Assembly (NCBI GenBank): GCA_903642215.1
Contig: CAHJWG010000008.1
Span: 124,001-188,000, forward strand
Direction: 5' to 3'
From: Sphingobacteriaceae bacterium
Lineage (GTDB): Bacteria; Bacteroidota; Bacteroidia; Sphingobacteriales; Sphingobacteriaceae
Length of the DNA: 64,000 nucleotides
Shown piece by piece: positions 17,745 through 26,671 of this stretch (position 1 is the first letter of the stretch; every line of letters begins with the position of its first letter). The notes beneath the pieces were generated by a model. It was not told where the DNA came from, did not search any database, and was given only the letters and a program-made list of their open reading frames with translations. The position numbers and the translations under genes are program-made.

Positions 17745-19388
17745 ATGCCTTTTACCGTTATTGCGCAGCTGGTGGATTTAAAGCTGCAGCAAATTTATCC
17801 TGTAGCTTTAATTGTTGAGAACGAGCTGATCAAGTCTGTCGAAAAAGTATCGGTAAAAGAAGCATCCTCCCTCCCGTTTTTGTCGCCGGGTTTTGTGGAT
17901 GCACATGTGCATATTGAAAGTTCAATGCTCATTCCTTCAGAGTTTGCACGTTTGGCCGTGGTACATGGCACCATTGGAACCGTGAGCGATCCACATGAAA
18001 TTACAAATGTTTGCGGTTTGGCAGGTGTAGAATTTATGATTGAAAATGGCAAAACTGTTCCGTTTAAATTCAATTTCGGTGCGCCAAGCTGTGTGCCGGC
18101 CACTACTTTTGAAACTGCCGGAGCTGTGTTGAATGCAGCCGATGTTGATTCGCTTTTGGCCCGAAAAGAGGTTAGATATTTAAGTGAAATGATGAATTTT
18201 CCGGGCGTTTTAAACCAGGAACCGGAAGTGATGCAGAAAATTGCCTCTGCCAAAAAATATCAAAAACCGGTTGACGGCCATGCGCCGGGTTTACGTGCAG
18301 ATTTAGCCAAAAAATATATTTCGGCAGGCATCAGCACCGATCATGAATGTTTTACTGCGGAAGAAGCTTTGGATAAGCTTAATTTAGGTATGAAAATTTT
18401 AATCCGCGAAGGAAGTGCCGCCAAAAACTTTGATGCTTTAGTTGATCTGCTGCATGAACACGCCGACCGGATAATGCTTTGCAGCGACGATAAACATCCG
18501 GATAGTTTGGTTTCCGGCCATATTAACCAGCTTTGCGCACGCGCGGTTGCAAAAGGCGTTAACGTTTTTAAGGTGCTAAAAGCAGCATGCGCTAATCCGG
18601 TTTTGCATTATGATTTAGAAATCGGTCTGCTGAATATTGGCGATCCGGCAGATTTTATTTTGCTGCAGAATCTGCAGGATTTTAACGTTTTACAAACTTA
18701 TATCAACGGAGAATTAGTTGCAGAAAACGGAAAAAGTTTGATTGTAAGTTGTTCTTCATCCGCCATAAATAATTTCAATTGTGAAGCAAAAACACCCGAA
18801 GATTTTTATTTTCCGGCGAAGAATACTTCCGCAGAAAAACAAAAAATTGCGGTAATAGAAGCATTGGACGGACAATTGATCACCAAAAAAATATTTGCAG
18901 AATTACCTGTAAAAAAAGGATTTGTAATAACTGATTTAAAGAATGACTTGCTGAAAATTTGCGTGGTTAACCGTTATCAGCCTGCACCGGTTACCAAAGG
19001 ATTCATCAAAAATTTTGGTTTAAAAGTAGGTGCAATTGCATCTTCGGTATCGCATGATAGCCATAATATTGTTGCGGTTGGCGTGGATGATGAAAGTATT
19101 TGTAAAGCCGTAAACCTGATTATTAAGGAGCAGGGCGGCATCAGTTGTGTTGGAACTGAGCAAGAATCTGTTTTACCGCTACCGGTTGCAGGTTTAATGA
19201 GCAGCAAAAATGGCTACGAAGTTGCAGCCGCTTATACTACAATTGATGCTATGGCTAAAAAATTGGGTGCTACGCTTTCGGCACCTTTTATGACGTTGAG
19301 CTTTATGGCTTTACTGGTGATTCCGCATTTAAAACTAAGCGATTTAGGTTTATTCGACGGTGATGAGTTTAAACTGCTTGAATCGTAA
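17745..19388 (+). CDS. ade: Adenine deaminase
   Basis: 547 residues, normal for this amidohydrolase. Metal ligands are seen in GFVDAHVHIESSM (HxH), GHAPGL and STDHECF. CSDDKHPDSL supplies the catalytic Asp region, and the C-terminal half has the family-specific DSHNIVAVGVDD. It converts adenine to hypoxanthine and ammonia in purine salvage. A GTAAAAGAAGCAT copy falls inside the coding region at 17853-17865 (Lys-Glu-Ala). Confidence 0.95.
   Translation: MPFTVIAQLVDLKLQQIYPVALIVENELIKSVEKVSVKEASSLPFLSPGFVDAHVHIESSMLIPSEFARLAVVHGTIGTVSDPHEITNVCGLAGVEFMIENGKTVPFKFNFGAPSCVPATTFETAGAVLNAADVDSLLARKEVRYLSEMMNFPGVLNQEPEVMQKIASAKKYQKPVDGHAPGLRADLAKKYISAGISTDHECFTAEEALDKLNLGMKILIREGSAAKNFDALVDLLHEHADRIMLCSDDKHPDSLVSGHINQLCARAVAKGVNVFKVLKAACANPVLHYDLEIGLLNIGDPADFILLQNLQDFNVLQTYINGELVAENGKSLIVSCSSSAINNFNCEAKTPEDFYFPAKNTSAEKQKIAVIEALDGQLITKKIFAELPVKKGFVITDLKNDLLKICVVNRYQPAPVTKGFIKNFGLKVGAIASSVSHDSHNIVAVGVDDESICKAVNLIIKEQGGISCVGTEQESVLPLPVAGLMSSKNGYEVAAAYTTIDAMAKKLGATLSAPFMTLSFMALLVIPHLKLSDLGLFDGDEFKLLES
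17853..17865 (+). repeat. Dispersed 13-mer inside ade
   Basis: Exact GTAAAAGAAGCAT, and the preceding GTATCG is shared with the copy at 19398. Confidence 0.5.
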
Positions 19389-19397
19389 AAAGTATCG

Positions 19398-19410
19398 GTA
19401 AAAGAAGCAT
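19398..19410 (+). repeat. Dispersed 13-mer after ade
   Basis: Exact copy 9 nt past the ade stop, preceded by the same GTATCG as the copy within the gene. Confidence 0.6.
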
Positions 19411-19429
19411 GCTGTTATTTTGGGGTTTT

Positions 19430-19558
19430 TTGTCGTTTCGACTTCTTCCTGTCATTTCGACCAAAGGGAGAAATTTTCATCAAAGGGAGAAATCTTCCTT
19501 AAAACGATTGAATTTATATACTTAGATGAAGATCCCTCCTACCGTCGGAATAACAACT
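19430..19558. repeat. Intergenic palindromic repeat (GTCATTTCGACC type)
   Basis: The left side reads GTCATTTCGACC then AAAGGGAGAAAT, with GGGAGAAATCTTCC again 25 nt on. The right side reads GAAGATCCCTCCTACC then GTCGGAATAAC, the complementary arm. I recognise this as a kind of dispersed intergenic hairpin repeat common in Bacteroidota genomes. It sits between the convergent ade and aldo/keto reductase genes and may act as terminator. Confidence 0.6.
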
Positions 19559-20542
19559 TTAATAATGCCCGCGGATGGAACTATAAATTTCATCATCATA
19601 CAGCTTTCTTAATTGCTGATGCGTTTCGCCGGATAACGGCGGCAAAGCAGAAGCTTCTGCATTACTGATAACCTGAGCGACTTTTGATGCGCCCGGAATA
19701 ACGGTGGTAACTTGCGGATGATCTAAAATCCAGCGGATAGCCCATTGCGACATGCGCTGATCCGGAAGTAAATTTTTGATTTCTTTGGAAAGCTTTACAC
19801 CTTGCTTAAATTCAATTCCCGAAAAGGTTTCTCCGGCATTAAAAGCTTCCCCGTCGGCATTAAAATTTCGATGGTCTTTTTCGCCAAATTTGGTATTTTC
19901 ATCAAACTTTCCGGTTAGTAAGCCGCTTGCCAACGGCACACGTACAATTATCGATACTCCTTTTGCTGCTGCTTTTTCGAAAACTTCATCAGCTATATGC
20001 TGGCGAAATAAGTTAAAAATGATTTGCAGCGAAGCTAATCCTTCCTGCTCCAAACAAATCAGTGCTTCCTCGGATGTTTCTACACTTACGCCCCAGTTTA
20101 AAATCAAACCTTCATCTTTTAAATGGCGCAAGTAATTAAAAACTTTGCCTGCACGCATTTCTTTGGTTGGGATACAATGTAGTTGCTCTAAAAATAGATG
20201 AGGCCGGCCAAGGTGATACAGCGAATCTTCTACTTGTTTCCGCATCAGATCATACGTAAAATTTTGCGGCCAGCCGTTTGGGTTATCAGAACGGCGACCG
20301 AGTTTTGTAGCTATATAAATTTCTTTTGATTGTGTTTTCAAAAATTTACCGATAATTTTTTCGCTGATTCCCATGCCGTAAACATCGGCTGTATCAATAA
20401 AATTGCCGCCGGCATCCACGTAACTTTGTAAAATCTGCATTGCTTCTGCTTCGTCCACTTTTCCCCAATCGGCACTGCCCAACTGCCAGGTTCCCAAACC
20501 TACTTCGGCTAATTGTATATTTTTAAATGTTCTGTAATTCAC
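19559..20542 (-). CDS. Aldo/keto reductase
   Basis: 327 residues. The start region LAEVGLGTWQLG is followed by FIDTADVYGMGISEKIIGKF, which includes the catalytic Asp and Tyr. YIATKLG carries the Lys, and LEQLHCIP stands at the His position. The cofactor-binding end is WAIRWILDHPQVTTVIPGASKVAQV. Such enzymes reduce aldehydes or sugars with NADPH; the substrate is unknown. The upstream methyltransferase gene (on the same strand) ends 64 nt before its start. Confidence 0.88.
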   Translation of the reverse strand: MNYRTFKNIQLAEVGLGTWQLGSADWGKVDEAEAMQILQSYVDAGGNFIDTADVYGMGISEKIIGKFLKTQSKEIYIATKLGRRSDNPNGWPQNFTYDLMRKQVEDSLYHLGRPHLFLEQLHCIPTKEMRAGKVFNYLRHLKDEGLILNWGVSVETSEEALICLEQEGLASLQIIFNLFRQHIADEVFEKAAAKGVSIIVRVPLASGLLTGKFDENTKFGEKDHRNFNADGEAFNAGETFSGIEFKQGVKLSKEIKNLLPDQRMSQWAIRWILDHPQVTTVIPGASKVAQVISNAEASALPPLSGETHQQLRKLYDDEIYSSIRGHY

Positions 20543-20581
20543 AAGAGCTTAATTATTTTTTAAAGATTTGATTTTTTTGTG

Positions 20582-20594
20582 CTAAAAGAAGCAT
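20582..20594 (+). repeat. Dispersed 13-mer, CTAAAAGAAGCAT
   Basis: Intergenic copy between the aldo/keto reductase and methyltransferase genes; 12 of 13 match. Confidence 0.55.
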
Positions 20595-20606
20595 TTGATT
20601 AAATAT

Positions 20607-21341
20607 TCAATCCACTTTTTGATAAAGTAGAAAATGCTGGATCGGCAGCAACTCGTTCCGCTGAACTATTTTAAAACCATTGGCAGCCAGCTCTTTATTC
20701 GCTTGTTTAACAGACATTTTGTGCAGTTCCTTAATTTCAATCGCCGGGTCTTCAGCCCGATATTCCAGCAACAGCAGCTTTCCACCTGGTTTTAACGCTT
20801 TACGTAAAGCCTGCAAAACTTCGTGCGGATACAGCAATTCGTGGTAAACATCAACCATAAAAGCGAGATCAACAGAGGCATCCGGCAAATTCGGCGACGT
20901 TTCCGTTCCCTTCACAACCTGCACATTTTGTTGCCCGTTTTCTTTCTTCGTCCGGTTTAAATAAGTAACAAATTCGTCCTGCACTTCAACTGCAAAAACT
21001 TTTCCCTGCGGTACTTTTTTAGCGATGCGGAAAGTGTAATAACCAGTTCCGGCACCAATATCCGCCACCACCGAATTTGCAGTTAAAGGCATTTTACTGA
21101 TTGCCAATGCTGTATTTTCTTCCTGCTGGCGGTTGTTGCGCTCCAACCAATCTGCACCGGCCGCACCCATTACAGGTGCAATTTCCCGCCCTAAATACAA
21201 TTTTCCGGTACCATCTACAGTAGCGGATTTACTTTGATAAACCTGATTTTGTGTTGCTGTTTTTGGCTGCGAACAAGCCGAAATCACCCCAAAAAGTAAC
21301 GGAATGATAAATACTTTTTTTATGATAGTTTTTCTCAACAT
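20607..21341 (-). CDS. Lipoprotein SAM-dependent methyltransferase
   Basis: About 244 residues from ATG 21341 (MLRKTIIKKVF); an upstream ATG at 21347 is possible. A lipoprotein signal ends GVISAC-SQ, giving a lipid-anchored Cys. SAM motif I is VADIGAGTGYYTFRIAK. Motif II/III regions are VFAVEVQDEF and LPDASVDLAFMVDVYHELLYP, and GKLLLLEYR follows. A methyltransferase outside the cytoplasm is unusual because SAM is cytoplasmic; the lipobox is clear, so either location or function departs from the norm. Confidence 0.8.
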   Translation of the reverse strand: MLRKTIIKKVFIIPLLFGVISACSQPKTATQNQVYQSKSATVDGTGKLYLGREIAPVMGAAGADWLERNNRQQEENTALAISKMPLTANSVVADIGAGTGYYTFRIAKKVPQGKVFAVEVQDEFVTYLNRTKKENGQQNVQVVKGTETSPNLPDASVDLAFMVDVYHELLYPHEVLQALRKALKPGGKLLLLEYRAEDPAIEIKELHKMSVKQANKELAANGFKIVQRNELLPIQHFLLYQKVD

Positions 21342-21682
21342 AATCAATCAACAAAATGAACATAGCTTTTGTGCTGATTGAATACTGAAGAAAATTAAAA
21401 AATACTTCTCATTTTTAATGCTTCTTTTAACATTAAATTTTACAAATTATTTAAATAATATTAATTATGCTTGAGATAGTTATAAACTTTAAACAAGTTT
21501 TTAATAAAAAATTTAAAATTTTCTATAATTTAAATTAAATTGCAGCAGCATTTGTAAGAAAACCGCTTTATGATATTATTTAATCTGCTAACAATTTATT
21601 CTTCTTACTATCTCTCGAAAAAACATAATTTCTATTCAATATACCTGCAAACATTAACTTCTAAAACCAAAAATCTATTAAA
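21342..21682. other. AT-rich region before amt
   Basis: No gene. It contains an ATGCTTCTTTTAA copy (21418-21430) and long A/T tracts; the amt promoter presumably lies here but no clean -33/-7 pair could be picked. Confidence 0.4.
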
Positions 21683-22984
21683 ATGAGAAAAACATTACCA
21701 TTTATTATCTTACTAATTGTAATGCTGCTGGCGTTAATATTCAGTTCTGTTGATTTAACAAATGTTAAAGGTAGCAAAATTGATACGGGAGATACGGCCT
21801 GGCTGCTGATTTCTACTGCTTTAGTATTGGTGATGACACCCGGACTTGCTTTTTTTTACGGTGGAATGGTTCGGAAAAAAAACGTAATTTCTACCATGCT
21901 GCAAAGTTTGGCTTGTATGGGTCTGATTACTATTATCTGGGTAGTTTGCGGTTTCAGCTTGGCTTTCGGCGCAGATTTTCACGGGATTGTTGGTAATCCG
22001 GCAACGTTTTTTATGATGAGAGGAACGTTGGGCAACAGCACTTGGTCTTTAATGCCAACCGTCCCGCTGATTTTATTTGCGATGTTCCAGTTAAAATTCG
22101 CAGTAATTACACCTGCCTTAATTACCGGCGCATTTGCAGAACGGATCCGCTTTAACTCCTACCTGATATTTTTGTGCCTTTTTATCCTTTTTATTTACGC
22201 GCCGTTGGCACACGCAACCTGGCATCCGGACGGTTTAATGTTTAAAGCCGGCGTACTTGATTTTGCCGGCGGAACGGTTGTGCATATGTCTGCAGGCTGG
22301 GCTGCACTTGCCTCGGCTTTATATTTAAAACAGCGAAATTCTGCTGATCATACGCCGGCCAGAATCAGCTATGTAATTTTAGGTACCGGTTTATTGTGGT
22401 TCGGCTGGTTTGGTTTTAACGCAGGTTCTGCCGGCGGTGCCGGGATATTAGCCGCAAACGCCTTAGCTACAACAACAACCGCTTCTGCCGCTGCAGCTAT
22501 CAGCTGGATTTTTTTTGATATGCTTCGCGGGAAAAAACCTTCTGCAATGGGTGCTTGTATCGGTGCAGTTGTTGGCTTGGTGGCCATTACGCCGGCAGCC
22601 GGTTACGTTACCATTCCGCATTCTCTGGTTATTGGTTTTGTATCGGCAATTGTGAGTAACCTGGTTGTAATCTGGCGTTCTAAAACCAGTATTGATGATA
22701 CGCTGGATGTTTTTCCATGTCATGGTGTTGGCGGTATGATGGGCATGTTGTTAACAGGCATTTTTGCAAACAAAAATGTAAACTCTGCCGGAGCAAACGG
22801 ACTTTTTTATGGCGAAACACATTTATTTTTAGTTCATTTAGCTGCTTTGGCAGGCGTTTCCGCTTTTGCTTTTTTTGGATCGATGATACTGCTGCGCGTA
22901 ACCAATTTAATTACGCCGTTGCGGGTAAGTTTGGATGCAGAAATCGTTGGTTTGGATCAAAGTCAGCACGACGAAGGATTATAA
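21683..22984 (+). CDS. amt: Ammonium transporter Amt
   Basis: 433 residues. An N-terminal signal-like helix is followed by the 11-helix Amt/Rh core. Signatures: TPGLAFFYGGMVRKKNV (Amt N-terminal motif), FAGGTVVHMSAGWAALASAL (first pore His region), WFGWFGFNAGS and DVFPCHGVGGMMGML (second pore His). It conducts ammonium across the inner membrane. Glutamine synthetase follows on the same strand, so the pair forms an ammonium uptake and assimilation unit. No glnK/glnB gene lies between them, unlike many amt loci. Confidence 0.96.
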   Translation: MRKTLPFIILLIVMLLALIFSSVDLTNVKGSKIDTGDTAWLLISTALVLVMTPGLAFFYGGMVRKKNVISTMLQSLACMGLITIIWVVCGFSLAFGADFHGIVGNPATFFMMRGTLGNSTWSLMPTVPLILFAMFQLKFAVITPALITGAFAERIRFNSYLIFLCLFILFIYAPLAHATWHPDGLMFKAGVLDFAGGTVVHMSAGWAALASALYLKQRNSADHTPARISYVILGTGLLWFGWFGFNAGSAGGAGILAANALATTTTASAAAAISWIFFDMLRGKKPSAMGACIGAVVGLVAITPAAGYVTIPHSLVIGFVSAIVSNLVVIWRSKTSIDDTLDVFPCHGVGGMMGMLLTGIFANKNVNSAGANGLFYGETHLFLVHLAALAGVSAFAFFGSMILLRVTNLITPLRVSLDAEIVGLDQSQHDEGL

Positions 22985-23024
22985 AACCGGCAATACTTCT
23001 TTTATCAATAAAAAATTGAATTTC

Positions 23025-23067
23025 AATCCTGATTTTAAAATAATCTTAATTTTTGAAAATCAGGATT
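23025..23067 (+). terminator. Terminator after amt
   Basis: AATCCTGATTTT (23025-23036) pairs with AAAATCAGGATT (23056-23067), followed by TTTATA. A 12-bp stem with an AT-rich loop. Confidence 0.65.
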
Positions 23068-23222
23068 TTATATTTAAAAACTGTTTTATTATCATTCTGT
23101 CAAAAACGCTGTTTTTATCGACTTAAAAATAGATTTTCTTCAAAATAGATTCCTTTTCACAAAAAGTTTTATAAAAGTTCTTTAAATTACTGATATTAAT
23201 TTAATATAAAGTTTCCAGCAGT

Positions 23223-23230
23223 TATATTTG
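23223..23230 (+). promoter_or_regulatory. Possible -7 box of glutamine synthetase
   Basis: TATATTTG matches TAnnTTTG and lies 48 nt before the start codon; no good -33 element is visible. Confidence 0.35.
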
Positions 23231-23278
23231 GTTGCAGAAATACAAAAATAATATTTATACTAATTGCATTAACCAAAA

Positions 23279-24328
23279 ATGGCAGCAAAACTTGAATACA
23301 TTTGGCTGGATGGTTACAAACCAACACAAAGCCTGCGCAGTAAAACTAAAATTGAGAAAGATTTTAGTGGGAAATTAGAAGATTGTTCGGACTGGAGTTT
23401 TGATGGTTCATCTACTCAGCAAGCGCCCGGCGGCTCATCAGATTGTATCCTGCGGCCGGTTTTTATTTGCAAAGACCCAGAAAGACGAGAAGGTTATTTA
23501 GTAATGTGCGAAGTTTTAACTTCAGACGGAAAAGCGCATCCATCCAACGGACGTGCTTTGATTGACGATAACGACGGTGATTTTTGGTTCGGTTTTGAGC
23601 AGGAATATTTTTTATGGAACCCGGAAACTAACAAACCACTTGGCTTCCCGGTTAACGGCTACCCGGCACCGCAAGGCCAGTATTATTGCTCGGTTGGCGC
23701 ACAAAATGCTTTCGGAAGAGACATTGTAGAAGAACATTTGGACGTTTGTTTGGATGCAGGATTAAATGTAGAAGGTATAAATGCCGAAGTTGCAGCCGGA
23801 CAATGGGAGTTCCAGATTTTTGCAAAAGGCGCAAAAGAAGCCGGCGACCAGATTTGGATTGCCCGTTATCTGTTAGAAAGAATCGGCGAAAAATCCGGTG
23901 TTTCCATCAATTGGCACTGCAAACCGCTGGGCAGTTTAGATTGGAACGGTTCTGGTATGCACGCCAACTTTTCTAATACAGCTTTGAGAACAGCAGGTAA
24001 TAAAGAAACTTACGACAAAATTTGTGAAGCTTTCCGCCCGGTTGTTGTAGAACATATTGAAGTTTACGGTGCCGATAACGAGCAGCGTTTAACCGGAAAA
24101 CATGAAACTGCTTCCATTTACGATTTCAGTTACGGCGTTTCGGATCGCGGTGCTTCCATCCGCATTCCGCTGGCAACTGTAGAAAGAGGCTGGAACGGTT
24201 ATCTGGAAGATCGCCGGCCAAACTCTGCCGCAGATCCTTATAAAGTTGCTGCACGTATCATTAAAACGGTAAAATCAGCAGTGGTTGATCAACCTGAAAA
24301 TTCTGTTACCGAAGCTGAATTAGCATAA
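23279..24328 (+). CDS. glnA: Type II glutamine synthetase
   Basis: 349 residues, the short eukaryote-like GSII form rather than the 450-residue GSI or 700-residue GSIII. It has the beta-grasp N-terminus with DWSFDGSSTQQAPG, the metal-binding FGFEQEYFL, INAEVAAGQWEFQ, and the ATP/ammonia site motifs NGSGMHANFS and RIPLATVERG. It joins ammonia and glutamate using ATP in the cytoplasm. It stands 294 nt after amt with its own upstream region, and a strong terminator follows. Confidence 0.95.
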   Translation: MAAKLEYIWLDGYKPTQSLRSKTKIEKDFSGKLEDCSDWSFDGSSTQQAPGGSSDCILRPVFICKDPERREGYLVMCEVLTSDGKAHPSNGRALIDDNDGDFWFGFEQEYFLWNPETNKPLGFPVNGYPAPQGQYYCSVGAQNAFGRDIVEEHLDVCLDAGLNVEGINAEVAAGQWEFQIFAKGAKEAGDQIWIARYLLERIGEKSGVSINWHCKPLGSLDWNGSGMHANFSNTALRTAGNKETYDKICEAFRPVVVEHIEVYGADNEQRLTGKHETASIYDFSYGVSDRGASIRIPLATVERGWNGYLEDRRPNSAADPYKVAARIIKTVKSAVVDQPENSVTEAELA

Positions 24329-24351
24329 GCAAAAATTTTATAGTTGATTTT

Positions 24352-24386
24352 AAAAAGGTGTAAGTTTAAAAAGCTTACACCTTTTT
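24352..24386 (+). terminator. Terminator after glutamine synthetase
   Basis: AAAAAGGTGTAAG (24352-24364) pairs with CTTACACCTTTTT (24374-24386), with T-run continuation. Confidence 0.85.
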
Positions 24387-24444
24387 TAGTTTTGTTAGGG
24401 ATTACTTCTTTTATAAAAGAATTTAAAAACTGTAAATTTGAGTA

Positions 24445-24639
24445 ATGGCAATATTGATTGTACAGCCCGAAAACGAAGAAAAACTGGCTGCTTTAAAAGC
24501 TTTTATGAAAGCATTGAAAATAAGTTTTAAGGAAGAAAAACCTTATAACCCGAAGTTTGTAGCAAAAATTGAACGAAGCAAAAAAGAGTTTGAAACGGGA
24601 GATTTTAAGGCTATCAAAACAGAAGATTTGTGGAAATAA
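24445..24639 (+). CDS. Antitoxin of a YoeB-like pair
   Basis: 64 residues. The N-terminus MAILIVQPENEEKLAALKAFMKALKI looks like a short dimerising strand plus helix; the C-terminal half is acidic/basic and probably unfolded when free (KKEFETGDFKAIKTEDLWK). It overlaps the toxin gene start by 10 nt, the usual translational coupling of toxin-antitoxin operons. The family is like small Bacteroidota antitoxins (DUF2683 type); that name is tentative. Confidence 0.75.
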   Translation: MAILIVQPENEEKLAALKAFMKALKISFKEEKPYNPKFVAKIERSKKEFETGDFKAIKTEDLWK

Positions 24640-24896
24640 TATATTCAAAAGAAGCTCAGGTTGATGTTGAATATTGGAAGAAGTCTGGAAATAAGATAAT
24701 ACAAAAGAAAATTTCTCAATTACTTGATGCGATTGAGGACAATCCAATTGAAGGAATAGGTAAGCCAGAAATTTTAAAACACAATATGTCTGGTTTTTGG
24801 TCAAGACGAATAGATCAAGAACATCGAATTGTTTATGAGTTGTTGGAGGATAAAAGAACTATAAGAATTCACTCTTTAAAAGGTCAATATAAATGA
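24630..24896 (+). CDS. Txe/YoeB-family mRNA interferase toxin
   Basis: 88 residues, GTG start within the antitoxin's last codons. Family motifs: KKISQLLDAIEDNPIEGIGK, then PEILKHNMSGFWSRRI and DQEHRIVYEL, covering the Glu and Arg catalytic positions. YoeB normally ends with His-Tyr (E. coli RYHY; relatives LKGHY). Here the end is LKGQYK, so the conserved His is replaced by Gln. Ribosome-dependent mRNA cleavage is known for the family; whether this copy is active is open. Confidence 0.85.
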   Translation: MEIIYSKEAQVDVEYWKKSGNKIIQKKISQLLDAIEDNPIEGIGKPEILKHNMSGFWSRRIDQEHRIVYELLEDKRTIRIHSLKGQYK

Positions 24897-24928
24897 TTCT
24901 TTTAAAATTTCCCATACTCCTTTTACCC

Positions 24929-26473
24929 CTACTTTTTCAGCGTCAAAACAACTACACTAAGCGGTGGCAGTTCTGCAACTAATTGTTCGCCTTGCTTTTT
25001 TGCACCGGTAAAAACAGTAGGTTTAATTTTTCCGGATTGTTCAAAAGAATTATAGTCGTTAAACTTAGGCGAAGTAACAATCCGGCCTTGTACTGTTTTC
25101 CAGGTAACATCCTGTAAAACCGTGCTGACGGCAATTTTTTTCGTCGCATCTAAATTCACAAAAGAAATATGTACCACGCCGCTGCTATCACGCGAAGCGG
25201 AAGCATTTATAGCCGGAATATGTTCTCCATCTAAAATAAAATCCGGTGATTGGATCGTTATCGGTAACAAGGTTGCATCCTGATGTACCTGGTACAAATC
25301 AAAAACATGATAAGTTGGCGTTAAAACCATCTTGTCTTTTTGCGTTAACACCAAAGATTGCAATACGTTAACCGTTTGCGCCAGGTTGGCCATTTTTACA
25401 CGGTCAGCATGATTTTGAAAAATATTTAAGGTAGTTCCGGCGATCAGCGCATCGCGCATGCTGTTTTGCTGATACAAAAATCCGGGATTGGTTCCGGGTT
25501 CAACATCCGTCCAAACGCCCCATTCGTCAACCACTAAAGCTACTTTTTTAGCGGCATCGTACTTATCCATAATGGCAGAATGTTTGGTAACCAGCTCTTC
25601 CATGTGCAAACAATTTTTCATGGTCGAGAAATATTGTTTTTCGTCGAAATTAGTTGCCGAACCTTTTTTACCCCAATTCCCAGTCGGGACGGTGTAATAA
25701 TGCAGGGATAAGCCCCACATTCGCGTACCGATTTTTTTCATTGCAACTTCCGTCCAATTATAATCATCACTATTAGCTCCACTGGCAATCCTTTTAAGCG
25801 GCGCACCCGGATAATCCCTGGCATAAGTAGCATAACGCTTGTACTGATCAGCATAAAAATCAACGGTCATGTTGCCGCCGCAACCCCAGCTTTCATTTCC
25901 AACGCCCCAAAAACTCACCTTATAAGCTTTAGAATGGCCGTTTTGCTTCCTTAATGCCGACATCGGACTTTCACCGTCGAAGTTTAAATATTCTACCCAT
26001 TTAGCCATTTCCTCCACCGTGCCGCTGCCCACATTTGCCGAAACATATGGTTCACAATTCAGCATACCGCATAAATCCAGGAACTCGTTTGTACCGAAAC
26101 TGTTATCTTCCACTACGCCTCCCCAGTTTGTGTTGACCATTTTCGGGCGATTTGTCCTCAACCCAATTCCGTCCCGCCAATGGTATTCATCCGCAAAACA
26201 ACCGCCGGGCCAGCGCAAATTCGGGATATGTATTTTCTTTAAAGCTTCTACAATATCCGTACGGATCCGGCCTTTGTTCGGGATGTTTGACCCTTCAGGA
26301 ACCCAAAATCCATCATAAATACTTCGGCCTAAATGTTCTGAAAACTGACCGTAAATATGCCTGCTGATCTGTGTTTTTGCATCTTTACCGTTAACAGTTG
26401 CCTGCGCTGTTTGCTGGCAAAACGCTTCGACACTCAAAAAAAACAATAACGATAGTACAAATAAGTGCTTCAT
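24929..26473 (-). CDS. GH51 alpha-L-arabinofuranosidase, secreted
   Basis: 514 residues with a signal peptide ([20 protein letters not shown]). The GH51 (beta/alpha)8 barrel has the acid/base Glu in [13 protein letters not shown] and the nucleophile Glu in [10 protein letters not shown]. The C-terminal beta-sandwich includes [11 protein letters not shown] and ends [11 protein letters not shown]. It removes arabinose side chains from arabinan or arabinoxylan in the periplasm. It is a single gene, not part of a visible susC/susD locus. Confidence 0.94.
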   Translation of the reverse strand: MKHLFVLSLLFFLSVEAFCQQTAQATVNGKDAKTQISRHIYGQFSEHLGRSIYDGFWVPEGSNIPNKGRIRTDIVEALKKIHIPNLRWPGGCFADEYHWRDGIGLRTNRPKMVNTNWGGVVEDNSFGTNEFLDLCGMLNCEPYVSANVGSGTVEEMAKWVEYLNFDGESPMSALRKQNGHSKAYKVSFWGVGNESWGCGGNMTVDFYADQYKRYATYARDYPGAPLKRIASGANSDDYNWTEVAMKKIGTRMWGLSLHYYTVPTGNWGKKGSATNFDEKQYFSTMKNCLHMEELVTKHSAIMDKYDAAKKVALVVDEWGVWTDVEPGTNPGFLYQQNSMRDALIAGTTLNIFQNHADRVKMANLAQTVNVLQSLVLTQKDKMVLTPTYHVFDLYQVHQDATLLPITIQSPDFILDGEHIPAINASASRDSSGVVHISFVNLDATKKIAVSTVLQDVTWKTVQGRIVTSPKFNDYNSFEQSGKIKPTVFTGAKKQGEQLVAELPPLSVVVLTLKK

Positions 26474-26601
26474 AGAAATTGATTTTAGAAAAAATGAATA
26501 CTCCTTTTACGGATAGTTTTTATTGGTTTAAACTGCTTTTGAAAAGTAGATTTGCGTTCTAAATTAAGATATTTATTTGTTTGAGTAATGTATTTTTAAA
26601 A

Positions 26602-26634
26602 CAAAAAAGCCGGCTGCACAAACGCAACCGGCTT
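26602..26634 (-). terminator. Terminator of the M1 peptidase gene
   Basis: On the minus strand AAGCCGGTTGC and GCAGCCGGCTT form a stem with a short loop, followed by a T-run (26602-26606). Confidence 0.8.
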
Positions 26635-26671
26635 CAGTCTATTTAAAATGGATACTGTTTTTACCGGCAAA

